From NCBI GenBank assembly GCA_964500435.1, contig CAZCNL010000011.1, positions 22,582-86,581 on the forward strand: a stretch of DNA of 64,000 nucleotides, read 5' to 3'. A model generated the notes under the pieces. It worked only from the letters and a program-made list of their open reading frames with translations. It had not been told where the DNA came from and ran no database searches. Below, in pieces: positions 50,408 to 59,190 of this stretch. The translations under genes were made by a program, and so were the position numbers. Position 1 is the first letter of the stretch, and each line of letters opens with the position of its first letter. The stretch comes from GWF2-33-9 sp964500435. GTDB lineage: Bacteria; Bacteroidota; Ignavibacteria; Kapaibacteriales; UBA2268.

Positions 50408-51496
50408 GTGAAAAGAATAGCATTAATACTTGCTGGTGGTTATGGAGCTCGACTATGGCCTATTAGCACAGAACAATCGCCAAAACAGTTCGGTTATTTT
50501 TATGGCGAAGGTTCAATGATTTTAATAACTTATCGTAGATTATTAGATTTTTTTGAAAAGGAAGATATTTACATTGTTACTCAAACTTTCTTTTTTGATA
50601 AAATTTTAGAACAAATCCCAGATTTCAATCCTTCTAATTTAATTTTAGAACCTTATGTGCGAAGCACAAGTGCAGCACTCGCTTTTGCAAATATTACTTT
50701 CCAAAGAATTTATTCCGAAGATACCGTAATTTTTATTTTCCCGTCAGACCAAAAAATTTCAAATATGCACGAATTCGAAAGCAGTATTAGTTTAGCTGAA
50801 ACCGCTGCTTTAAGACTAAATGGAGTTATCACTCTTGGAATAATTCCAAGTCATGCTGAAACTCAATTTGGATATATTCAAGTTGACGATGGAAAATTCG
50901 AAGATTATGAACTTTACGACCAAGGTGTTCGCTATGTTCGCACTTTTGCAGAAAAACCTGATATTGGTACTGCTGAAAGGTTCATTAAAGCTGGTGATTT
51001 TGTATGGAATAGTGGTATTTTTATTTTAAAATTGGACACTCTCGCAAATGAATTAAAAAAGCACCTCCCCGAACATTATACAGCATTCGATAATTTAGCT
51101 AAAAATTTCGATAATTTAAATTTTGCAAGCCAATTGGATCATACTTACCGCTCATTAACTTCAATATCTTTCGATTATGGTGTTCTTGAAAAATCACGTA
51201 ATGTGTTTTGTGTACTCTCGAATTTCGAATGGAGCGATTTAGGCACTTGGGACGAAGTTTATCGTCAAGCAATTAAAGATACAAAGAATAACTTTATTAA
51301 TGGCGAAGTAATTACTATTGATACTATTAATTCAATGATAATAGGAAAAGATCGATTAATTGCAACTATTGGAATCAAAGATTTATTAATCGTCGAATCT
51401 GATAAAGCTACATTAATTTGTAAAAAAGGTGAAAGCCACAGAGTTAAACAAGTTATCGAACACTTACGAAGTAATAATATGAAAAATTTCTTGTAA
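50408..51496 (+). CDS. manC: Mannose-1-phosphate guanylyltransferase
   Basis: A 362-residue nucleotidyltransferase that makes GDP-mannose from mannose-1-phosphate and GTP. The N-terminal ALILAGGYGARLWPISTEQSPKQF signature, the FPSDQ block, FAEKP and WNSGIF are typical. It is the monofunctional form without the C-terminal phosphomannose isomerase cupin. The start codon is GTG with AGGA about nine bases upstream. The next gene, rmlC-like, lies 61 bp downstream, so both probably feed surface polysaccharide synthesis. Confidence 0.92.
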   Translation: MKRIALILAGGYGARLWPISTEQSPKQFGYFYGEGSMILITYRRLLDFFEKEDIYIVTQTFFFDKILEQIPDFNPSNLILEPYVRSTSAALAFANITFQRIYSEDTVIFIFPSDQKISNMHEFESSISLAETAALRLNGVITLGIIPSHAETQFGYIQVDDGKFEDYELYDQGVRYVRTFAEKPDIGTAERFIKAGDFVWNSGIFILKLDTLANELKKHLPEHYTAFDNLAKNFDNLNFASQLDHTYRSLTSISFDYGVLEKSRNVFCVLSNFEWSDLGTWDEVYRQAIKDTKNNFINGEVITIDTINSMIIGKDRLIATIGIKDLLIVESDKATLICKKGESHRVKQVIEHLRSNNMKNFL

Positions 51497-51557
51497 TCAA
51501 AATTCATTTTTTAAAATTCCATTATTAACGTTTTATTAATTTTATTAATTATTATTT

Positions 51558-52115
51558 ATGGATCTTATTCTTGAAAAATTAAATGGTTTGAAATTATTCC
51601 AATTAAAAATATTTTCTGATGAAAGAGGAAGTTTTTGCGAAACTTTTAAAGAAAGTGAATTGCAAAGGTTCAACTTACCAACGTATTTCCCACAAGAAAA
51701 TCAATCAATTTCAAAGAAAAATGTGATTCGAGGGTTACATTTTCAAACTTCACCACCTCAAGGCAAACTAATACGAGTTGTCAAAGGTAGTGCTAAATTT
51801 ATTGAGTTGGATTTACGCAAAAATTCCACAACTTTCGGACAATACGCATCATTTTTATTAAATGCCGACAATTTTAATTTACTTTGGGTTCCTGCTGGTT
51901 TTGCAAATGGTTTTTTATCCCTTTCTGATGAGCTTATCGTTTCTTACAAAGTAACTAATTATTGGTCACCTAATTCGGAAGGGACAATTCTTTATAATGA
52001 TTCGAATTTAAAGATTGATTGGGGAATTTCAAATCCAATATTATCTGAAAAGGATAAAAAAGGAATGTCTTTAAACGAGTTTATTGAAAAAAATATTGAT
52101 TTTGAAAAAGTTTAA
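51558..52115 (+). CDS. rmlC: dTDP-4-dehydrorhamnose 3,5-epimerase-like protein
   Basis: A 185-residue cupin of the RmlC family, which epimerises dTDP-4-keto-6-deoxyglucose on the way to dTDP-rhamnose. The catalytic His lies in VIRGLHFQ, followed by QGKLIRVVKG and the GQY segment. In the VPAGFANGF motif an Asn replaces the His usually seen there (GFAHGF). The Tyr and Asp of the later active site (SYKVTNYW, LKIDWGI) are kept. The other rhamnose genes (rmlA, B, D) are not in the window, so its product is inferred from the family. Confidence 0.88.
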   Translation: MDLILEKLNGLKLFQLKIFSDERGSFCETFKESELQRFNLPTYFPQENQSISKKNVIRGLHFQTSPPQGKLIRVVKGSAKFIELDLRKNSTTFGQYASFLLNADNFNLLWVPAGFANGFLSLSDELIVSYKVTNYWSPNSEGTILYNDSNLKIDWGISNPILSEKDKKGMSLNEFIEKNIDFEKV

Positions 52116-52157
52116 GGTTATATTTACTAAGATTTCAATTTGATTAATTTTATTAAT

Positions 52158-52751
52158 TTAACTTTTCTTCTTGGTTAAATCAAACTGAAAGAGCGAAAAT
52201 TCTTCATTTGGAGGAAAAGGCTCTTTGATGCGTAAAATATCTCGAAAAATTTTTTCAATAATATTTTCATCCATTTTATCAACTTCAAAAAATGGAATTT
52301 TATTCGTCCTTAAGAAAGATTTGATTTGTTTGTCTTTTCTCAAAGCTTCTTCTATATCGTGATTTCGTCCTTTAGTTGTATATTTCCAATTTTCATCTCG
52401 ATTAATAAAAATATTCACATTGTTAAATTCCTTATGATATTTTATCAAAAAAGCATTTAATTCCTTTTCGATATTTTTATTTTTGTTATAAATTGCACCG
52501 AGTAAAATTGGTGAGTCAATTACTACATAATCATAAACTAATGAAGCACACCACTGGCGATAAGCCTGATTTCCAGTTATATAAAACTGATTATCCAATG
52601 CCTGCCTGTTATGCTCTAAAATCATATCTTTGGCATATTCTGAAACGTTTTCTACGCTGTAATGCAAGACCTTGAGTTCATGAAAAATTGCCGCTGCTAA
52701 TGTTGTTTTCCCTGAACCTGGACCACCAAATAGATTTATGATAATCGACAT
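52158..52751 (-). CDS. P-loop kinase/ATPase-like protein
   Basis: A 197-residue P-loop protein with a clear Walker A (GGPGSGKTTLAA, residues 9-20) and a Walker B-like strand YDYVVIDSPILLG. It also has an Arg-rich helix (RNHDIEEALRKDKQIKSFL) resembling the lid of nucleotide/nicotinamide-riboside kinases and phage AAA_28 proteins. The substrate is not known. It stands alone on the minus strand, converging on rmlC. Confidence 0.7.
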   Translation of the reverse strand: MSIIINLFGGPGSGKTTLAAAIFHELKVLHYSVENVSEYAKDMILEHNRQALDNQFYITGNQAYRQWCASLVYDYVVIDSPILLGAIYNKNKNIEKELNAFLIKYHKEFNNVNIFINRDENWKYTTKGRNHDIEEALRKDKQIKSFLRTNKIPFFEVDKMDENIIEKIFRDILRIKEPFPPNEEFSLFQFDLTKKKS

Positions 52752-52849
52752 TGTAAAAGATTTTAGATTTGTTTTTTATTCAAATTTAACTAAAATTACT
52801 CTACTTTCACAAATTTATTTTTCCAACTTTTTATTTTTCTTATGTTGTA

Positions 52850-52886
52850 AAACAAAAAAACTGATTCAAACTAATTTGAATCAGTT
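52850..52886 (-). terminator. Rho-independent terminator after the DUF1573 gene
   Basis: A perfect 12-bp stem AACTGATTCAAA (52859-52870) with TTTGAATCAGTT (52875-52886), loop CTAA, followed on the minus strand by seven T residues and TTTT. It lies 25 bp past the stop. Confidence 0.9.
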
Positions 52887-52911
52887 AAAAAAATGTAAAA
52901 AATTAATTTGT

Positions 52912-53613
52912 TTACTTATTATCGTTGAGAGGTTCGGCAATATTTCCGAAACCATTTAAAATGATTTCGGGGACGTCTTTATTATCTGTTAATAATTTTA
53001 AATTCGCCATAAAACGACCAGTTGACTTGGGAGTATATTTTGCTTCCAAAACAAATTCCCCATTTGCTGGGATTTTATCACCTTCTTTAATATTTATTTT
53101 AAGCGAATCGGGATAAATACTTATAGACTTGATAGTAATTGGTTGGTCAGTTGAATTTGTTATAACTACTTTTGTCAATGTTTCTTTATTAATCATCATA
53201 TTGGCAAAATTTAAATACTGTGGAAATAAAGTAATTGGTTTAACAACGTATGCTTTTAACCATAAATATTTTCCTGGATTATTTGGGTCGTTGCTTTTGA
53301 TTTCAACACCTTTTTTGATATCACCAGAATAAGTTGAAACATTTACAGTAACATTCAAAGATGCTGTATCACCAGGTTTTAAAGTATTTTTCGAAATTGG
53401 AGCAGTTGTGCAACCACAATTCGGATTAACTGAATAAATCATCAAATCTTCGTTTCCAACATTTGTAATAAAAATTTCTTTTTTCAAAAAGCCCATTGTA
53501 GAGTTCACTTTGCCCCAATCATAAGTATCGCCACCGACTATTTCAATTTTAGGTTCTGCGTATGCAATACCAGCGAATGCTAAGAATATTACAAAAATTA
53601 AGACTTTATTCAT
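52912..53613 (-). CDS. DUF1573 secreted protein
   Basis: A 233-residue exported protein (signal MNKVLIFVIFLAFAGIAYA). The mature part has the DUF1573 strand pattern YDWGKVN...FITNVGNEDLMIYSVNPNCGCTTAPISKNTLKPGDTA, with the conserved CGC pair, then a second Ig-like fold (LFPQYLNFANMMI...FVLEAKYTPKS). DUF1573 is widespread in Bacteroidota and its role is not known. It is divergent from the acyl-CoA dehydrogenase gene. Confidence 0.88.
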   Translation of the reverse strand: MNKVLIFVIFLAFAGIAYAEPKIEIVGGDTYDWGKVNSTMGFLKKEIFITNVGNEDLMIYSVNPNCGCTTAPISKNTLKPGDTASLNVTVNVSTYSGDIKKGVEIKSNDPNNPGKYLWLKAYVVKPITLFPQYLNFANMMINKETLTKVVITNSTDQPITIKSISIYPDSLKINIKEGDKIPANGEFVLEAKYTPKSTGRFMANLKLLTDNKDVPEIILNGFGNIAEPLNDNK

Positions 53614-53726
53614 TTTACCTTTTCCTTAAATTAATTATGTTAAAATCAGTCACCATATTAATTGACGATTTATTTTTATTAGAATTATTTTTTGTAATTT
53701 GTTTTTTTGAAAAAATTAAGTTTATT

Positions 53727-54878
53727 ATGTTTTCATTAGATTTTTCAGATATCCAATTAACAATTTGGGAAACAGCAAGAAGGTTTTCGCAAGAAGTTAT
53801 TGCTCCTGGTGCTATTGAACGTGATAAAACAGGAGAATTCCCAAGAGAAATATTAAAACAATTAGGTGAGTTGGGATTTTTGGGCATAATGGTACCCGAA
53901 GAATACAATGGAGCGGGACTCGATGCAATTAGCTATGTTCTTGCACTTCGTGAAATTGCAAAAGCAGATGCAAGTATCGCAATTCCTGTTTCAGTTCAAA
54001 ACTCTTTAGTAGATTGGATTTTCCTTCACTATGGCTCTGAATTATTAAAAGATAAATATCTTAAAAAATTATCTACAGGTGAATACTTCGGAGCATATAG
54101 CTTAAGTGAACCAGAAGCAGGAAGCGACGCTCGTATGATTCGAACATTGGCTGAAAAAGATGGTGATTATTGGATATTGAATGGCTTCAAAAATTGGGTT
54201 TCAACAGGACAAAATGCCGATGTTTACGTAGTTTTCGCTCAAACTGACCCACAAAAAGAGCATCGAGGAATTGCTGCATTTGCCATAGAGAAAGGCACTC
54301 CTGGCTTCGAACCTATGAAAAAAGAAGATAAAATGGGTATGCATGGCAGTGACACAGTTTCAATTGCTCTAACAAATGTACGTGTTCCTAACGAAAATGT
54401 AATAGGAAAAGTAGGCGAAGGCTTTTATATTGCAATGCAAGCATTAAATGGCGGACGAATTGGAATCGCCGCTCAATCTCTTGGAATTGCCGAAGCAGCT
54501 CTTGAAAAATCCATTCGATATGCAAAGGAACGAAAGGTTATGGGTAAGCCGCTTTCAGACCACGAAATCACACAATATAAACTAGCTCAGATGTCCTTGA
54601 AAGTTTCCGCCGCCGAAATGTTAATTTTAAAAGCTGCTTACTTGAGAGATAACGGTGCTGACCATATTCGTGCTGCCTCCGAAGCGAAGCTTTTCGCTTC
54701 AACAATCGCCAATGATGTAACTCGTGAAGCTGTTCAAATTCACGGTGGGTATGGTTATACTCGTGAATATGAAGTTGAAAGATTAATGCGTGATGCTAAA
54801 GTTACAGAAATTTATGAAGGTACTAGCGAAATCCAAAATATCGTAATTGCAAGGCAACTTTTTAAAGAATTTGATTAA
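53727..54878 (+). CDS. Acyl-CoA dehydrogenase
   Basis: A 383-residue flavoenzyme that oxidises acyl-CoA to enoyl-CoA in fatty-acid or branched-chain degradation. The start is ATG 53727 (MFSLDFSD...). The upstream in-frame extension overlaps the divergent gene and has no family match. The sequence has YSLSEPEAGSDA and the flavin-contact FKNWVSTGQNADVYV, and ends with the catalytic-Glu segment IYEGTSEIQNIVIARQLF. It matches short-chain/butyryl-CoA types more than very-long-chain types. ETF and enoyl hydratase genes are not nearby. Confidence 0.93.
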   Translation: MFSLDFSDIQLTIWETARRFSQEVIAPGAIERDKTGEFPREILKQLGELGFLGIMVPEEYNGAGLDAISYVLALREIAKADASIAIPVSVQNSLVDWIFLHYGSELLKDKYLKKLSTGEYFGAYSLSEPEAGSDARMIRTLAEKDGDYWILNGFKNWVSTGQNADVYVVFAQTDPQKEHRGIAAFAIEKGTPGFEPMKKEDKMGMHGSDTVSIALTNVRVPNENVIGKVGEGFYIAMQALNGGRIGIAAQSLGIAEAALEKSIRYAKERKVMGKPLSDHEITQYKLAQMSLKVSAAEMLILKAAYLRDNGADHIRAASEAKLFASTIANDVTREAVQIHGGYGYTREYEVERLMRDAKVTEIYEGTSEIQNIVIARQLFKEFD

Positions 54879-54977
54879 TTTTAAATATAAAGACTTTAAT
54901 AATAAAACTATTATATTGCTAAAAATTATTTTAATAAATTCTTTGAGAAGCTCATATTTTTAAATTTATAGGTTAAA

Positions 54978-56210
54978 ATGAAACTAATTTTACAATTTGT
55001 TCTTAAAATTTTATTTATTTTTTCTCTTATTTTAATACAAAATTGCGGCAATTCGCAAGATTCGGCGAAAAAAATCACATTTTGGCACTTTTGGAGCGAA
55101 CCTAATCAAAAAAATGTATTGGACTCAATTATCAATGTGTTCGAAAAAGAAAATAATTGCGTAGTCGAAGTTACTGAACTAAGTTGGAACGATGGTAAAA
55201 CTAAACTGATGGCTGCTTTTAATTCCGAAACGGCTCCTGATGTGTTAGAACTTGGCTCTGACTGGGTGGCACAATTTTCTTCTGCTGGTGTTTTGAAAGA
55301 GTTAAAAAGAGATTCAATGAATTTTATAAACTACATTGATTTTAGTCAATTACCATCTCTTTGGAATGGGAAGCTATATGCTATGCCTTGGATTGTTGAT
55401 ACTCGTGTTTTGTTTTATAATAAAGAAATATTAAAAAAGGCAAATTTACCAACCGAACCGCCAGAATCTTTTAATACTATTCTTAATCAAGCTCCAAAAA
55501 TTAACTCACTTAAAGACATTTATGCTTTCGGTGCAAATGGTAATGATGCTCATCGTCTTTATAAAAAGATTGTCACCTTTTTTTGGACAAATGGTGGCGA
55601 TATAATCGATAGTGAAGGGAATCCTGTTTTAGATTCCCCGCAAAATATCGAAGCTTTGAATCTTTATGTTTTACTTACAAAAAATGGTTATCTCGAAACT
55701 CAAAGACAAATCGATGCCGCCTTTGCTCAAGGCAAAATTGCCTACTGGATTTCTGGCGCTTGGTTATTAGATAAAATTCAAAACGAAAATCCTGCATTAG
55801 ATTATGATGTCGCACTTATACCTAAAATTAATGGAAAACAAGGTATTTCTTTTGCTGGTGGTGAATACATTGCAATAAGCGCTAAAACAAAAAAAAGTGA
55901 ATTAGCCAATAAATTTGTTAAATTTTTGACAAATGGAAAAAATGCAATTGAATTTTGTAAAAAAATACCAGAAGCCGGATTTCCCGCAGATAAACAATAC
56001 TATAAAGACCCATTTTATCAAAAATTTCCAAAACGTATGGTGTTTGCGGAACAACTTAAATCAGCAAAAATGACACCCGTAATACCAAAATGGCTCGATA
56101 TCGAAGAATTGCTCGAAGATGCCGTTATTAAATCTGTTTACGGAGAAATGTCTCCATCGCAAGCTTTGCAATTAGCTCAAAGTAAAGCATTATTATTGAT
56201 GAGAAATTAA
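54978..56210 (+). CDS. ABC transporter sugar-binding lipoprotein (SBP family 1)
   Basis: A 410-residue periplasmic solute-binding protein with lipobox ILIQNC (Cys23). The family-1 pattern follows: TFWHFWSEPNQ, MAAFNSETAPDVLELGSDWVAQF, YAMPWIVDTRVLFYNKEIL and the C-terminal FAGGEYIAISAKTKK...FVKFLTNGKNAIEF. It is similar to maltose/oligosaccharide-binding proteins. No permease or ATPase genes are adjacent. The GH57 glycosidase follows 107 bp later, suggesting alpha-glucan uptake and breakdown. Confidence 0.9.
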   Translation: MKLILQFVLKILFIFSLILIQNCGNSQDSAKKITFWHFWSEPNQKNVLDSIINVFEKENNCVVEVTELSWNDGKTKLMAAFNSETAPDVLELGSDWVAQFSSAGVLKELKRDSMNFINYIDFSQLPSLWNGKLYAMPWIVDTRVLFYNKEILKKANLPTEPPESFNTILNQAPKINSLKDIYAFGANGNDAHRLYKKIVTFFWTNGGDIIDSEGNPVLDSPQNIEALNLYVLLTKNGYLETQRQIDAAFAQGKIAYWISGAWLLDKIQNENPALDYDVALIPKINGKQGISFAGGEYIAISAKTKKSELANKFVKFLTNGKNAIEFCKKIPEAGFPADKQYYKDPFYQKFPKRMVFAEQLKSAKMTPVIPKWLDIEELLEDAVIKSVYGEMSPSQALQLAQSKALLLMRN

Positions 56211-56317
56211 TTTTAAATAACCATTTAATAAATATTTGAGTTTGATGATTTTTTATATAAATAATAATGATTAATTATGTCATTGAATAGAAAATTTAAA
56301 ATTTACTAAATGAAAAT

Positions 56318-58387
56318 ATGTCAATCAAACCTTTGAAAATTGCGTTTTTATGGCACAATCATCAACCATTTTATGAAAAAGATGGTGAATTTATATTGCC
56401 GTGGACTCGCTTACACGGTGTCAAAGATTATTATGATTTGCCTTTACTTTTAAACGAATTCCCTAAGATAAAAAAGACATATAATATTGTCCCTTCATTA
56501 TTTTCCCAAATCTTAAATTACATAAATGGGAAAAGTTACGACACAATACAAAAGTTAACAAAAATTCCAGCTGCTGAATTAAAAGAAGAAGGCAAAAATC
56601 AAATTTTAAAATTATTTTTTTTATGCAATGAAAATAATTTAATTCGCCCGTATCCAAGATACAGCGAACTTTTAGACAAATCAAAAACAAACGATGCTAT
56701 TTCAGTTTTTAAAACTCAAGATTGGCTTGATTTGCAGGTATGGTATAACTTAGCTTGGTTAGGAGAATTTTCTAAAAATGCTCCTTTTGCACGTAGATTA
56801 TTTTTAAAAGGTAGAAATTATACTGAAACAGAAAAAAATCTACTCTTGAATTATCATCTTGAAATACTTGCACAAATCAAGCCTTTATACATTTCATTGA
56901 AAGAATTGGGACAAATCAACATTTCGACTACTCCATTTTATCACCCAATTTTGCCATTATTATGCGATAGTGAAGTAGCAAAAGAAGCAAATCCATTAAA
57001 TCCATCAGTCGAACCAGTTTTTAAGCACCCAGAAGATGCAGCGAATCAAATTAAATTAGCAATTGATTTTTACGAAGCACAATTTAACCAAAAACCTGAA
57101 GGCTTTTGGCCCAGCGAAGGTTCACTTTCAAATGAAGTTCTGAATATTTTTATTAATGAAAAAATTCTTTGGGTTGCAACCGATGAAGCTGTTTTATTTG
57201 CGTCTGAAAATCCAAAAACATATTTAGAAAAATATTTCCCTCGCAAATTTCAGGGAAAAAATGGTGAAATAACTATTTTCTTTCGAGACCATATTTTATC
57301 TGATAAAATAGGGTTTGTTTATTCTAATTGGAATCCGCACGATGCCGCAAAGGATTTTGTTAGTTCACTTCTTTCAATCAAATCCGCAATCGTAAATAAT
57401 TATGGTGAAGATGCATTGAATTATGCTGTTGTTCCAATAATTTTAGATGGTGAAAATTGCTGGGAATATTATCCCAAAAATGGATTTGATTTCCAACGTG
57501 CTGTCTATTCATTAATTAGCAATACCGACGAAATTGAAACTTGCTTTTTCTCAGATTTTGCAAAAGCAAAATATAATGAATTTTTGCCACCTTTAACTTC
57601 AATTCGTGCTGGTTCTTGGATTGATGCAAATTTCAATATTTGGATTGGACATAATGATGATATCGAAGCATGGAATATGCTTGCAAAAGCTCGAAATTTA
57701 TTTGAAGAAAAAAAATCACAATTGAATTCAAATCTGGCAGAAAAAATATACAACGAAATTTTAATTGCAGAAGGTTCAGATTGGTTCTGGTGGTATGGTC
57801 CCGAACATAATGCTGAAAATAAGCCTGATTTCGATATATTATTCCGTTGGCATATCAAAAATATTTATGAATTATTAGGCGAAAATGTACCTGATGAAGT
57901 TTATCAGCCTATTCCTCGAACCGGCAAGAGTAATGCAATTTTACCAAAAGCTCGAATTTATCCCGAATTTGATGGAATTGAAAAATCAAGCACTGCTTGG
58001 AAAGAAGCAGGCTTTATCACATTTGCACCAAATTTTTCTACGATGCACCAATCTGGTATTTCAATAACTAAAATTTATTTCGGAAATAATGAGCAATTCT
58101 TATTCTTTAAAATTGAAGATTACTGGAAACAAGTTAAAAACAAAATTATTATGCTAATTATTTCAAATGGCAATATTTCTGTACAGTTCGATTCGAGCGG
58201 GATAACAATCAAACCAGCAAGCGACGTTAACATCGAAGGATATTCGTTTTCAATCAGCCACGACGCTGAATTGAAAATTCCTTTAAGTGATTATTCTAAC
58301 GATAAAGTAATTAATATTAAATTTGAATTAATAGATTTATCAACAAGTAAAATAGTCGACCAAACAATTGATTTCGAATTGCTTTAA
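56318..58387 (+). CDS. Glycoside hydrolase family 57 protein
   Basis: A 689-residue GH57 enzyme. The family motifs are in order: FLWHNHQPF near residue 10, GFWPSEGSLSNEVLN (the catalytic-Glu region), the FRDHILSDKIGFVY region with the acidic partner, and DGENCWEYYP. The rest is a C-terminal beta-rich domain. The set matches the alpha-amylase/amylopullulanase-like branch that acts on alpha-1,4-glucans. No signal peptide is seen, so it should be cytoplasmic, perhaps acting on glycogen or imported maltodextrin. lpxH follows 12 bp later. Confidence 0.9.
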   Translation: MSIKPLKIAFLWHNHQPFYEKDGEFILPWTRLHGVKDYYDLPLLLNEFPKIKKTYNIVPSLFSQILNYINGKSYDTIQKLTKIPAAELKEEGKNQILKLFFLCNENNLIRPYPRYSELLDKSKTNDAISVFKTQDWLDLQVWYNLAWLGEFSKNAPFARRLFLKGRNYTETEKNLLLNYHLEILAQIKPLYISLKELGQINISTTPFYHPILPLLCDSEVAKEANPLNPSVEPVFKHPEDAANQIKLAIDFYEAQFNQKPEGFWPSEGSLSNEVLNIFINEKILWVATDEAVLFASENPKTYLEKYFPRKFQGKNGEITIFFRDHILSDKIGFVYSNWNPHDAAKDFVSSLLSIKSAIVNNYGEDALNYAVVPIILDGENCWEYYPKNGFDFQRAVYSLISNTDEIETCFFSDFAKAKYNEFLPPLTSIRAGSWIDANFNIWIGHNDDIEAWNMLAKARNLFEEKKSQLNSNLAEKIYNEILIAEGSDWFWWYGPEHNAENKPDFDILFRWHIKNIYELLGENVPDEVYQPIPRTGKSNAILPKARIYPEFDGIEKSSTAWKEAGFITFAPNFSTMHQSGISITKIYFGNNEQFLFFKIEDYWKQVKNKIIMLIISNGNISVQFDSSGITIKPASDVNIEGYSFSISHDAELKIPLSDYSNDKVINIKFELIDLSTSKIVDQTIDFELL

Positions 58388-58399
58388 CTTGACTGAGCT

Positions 58400-59113
58400 A
58401 TGATTTATTTTATTTCTGATATACATCTTGGATTTAAACCAAAAGAAGAAAATAAACTCACGGAAAATCAACTTTTGGAATTTTTCGATATGATTTCAAA
58501 AGATGCCGAAACTCTTGTAATTTTAGGTGATTTATTTGATTTTTGGTTTGATTATCGCAAAGTTATACCAAAAAATTTCTTCAGAACTGTCACGGGAATT
58601 TATAATTTAATTCAAAAAAATATTCGAGTAATATACATCATTGGTAATCATGATTTTGGTCATTATAATTTTTTTCAAAACGATATTGGTGTCGAACTCA
58701 TTCAAAATGATTTTGAAATAACATTTTACGGGAAAAAATTTTTCTTGTCTCATGGCGATGGAAAAAGTTATAACGACACTGGTTATAAAATTATAAAAAA
58801 AATATTACGAAATCCATATAATCAAAAATTATATCGTTTAATACATCCTGATATTGGTATTTGGCTCGCAAGTGGTAGTTCTCGCAAAAGCCGCCATTAC
58901 ACCGATTCCAAAAATTACGGTGAAAAAGATGGTATGCTTGATTTTGCTAAAAAGAAAATTGATGAAGGATTCGATTATGTTATTATGGGACATAAGCATA
59001 AAGTGCAGTTTGTGAATTACAAAAATGGATATTACATAAATTTAGGTGAATGGATTAAAAATCCACACTATGGCAAATTTGATGGCAATGAATTTCAATT
59101 AATTAAATTATAA
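58400..59113 (+). CDS. lpxH: UDP-2,3-diacylglucosamine diphosphatase
   Basis: A 237-residue calcineurin-type phosphoesterase that forms lipid X in lipid A synthesis. The metal-binding motifs are complete: FISDIHLGF, GDLFDFWFDYR, GNHDFGHY, LSHGDG and GHKHK. The order DIH-GDLFD-GNHD-HGD-GHKH is that of LpxH. The other lpx genes are not in the window. It is co-oriented with GH57 and separated from it by 12 bp. Confidence 0.92.
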   Translation: MIYFISDIHLGFKPKEENKLTENQLLEFFDMISKDAETLVILGDLFDFWFDYRKVIPKNFFRTVTGIYNLIQKNIRVIYIIGNHDFGHYNFFQNDIGVELIQNDFEITFYGKKFFLSHGDGKSYNDTGYKIIKKILRNPYNQKLYRLIHPDIGIWLASGSSRKSRHYTDSKNYGEKDGMLDFAKKKIDEGFDYVIMGHKHKVQFVNYKNGYYINLGEWIKNPHYGKFDGNEFQLIKL

Positions 59114-59190
59114 TTTTTTTTTATTTTATAAAATATATTTACTTTAATTTTACAAAATTTATCGTCTTTATTTTTCAACGAGGTATAACT

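Noticed and set aside
53562..53726. N-terminal extension of the acyl-CoA dehydrogenase frame
   Set aside because: It overlaps the divergent DUF1573 gene, has no family similarity, and the ATG at 53727 gives the normal enzyme length.
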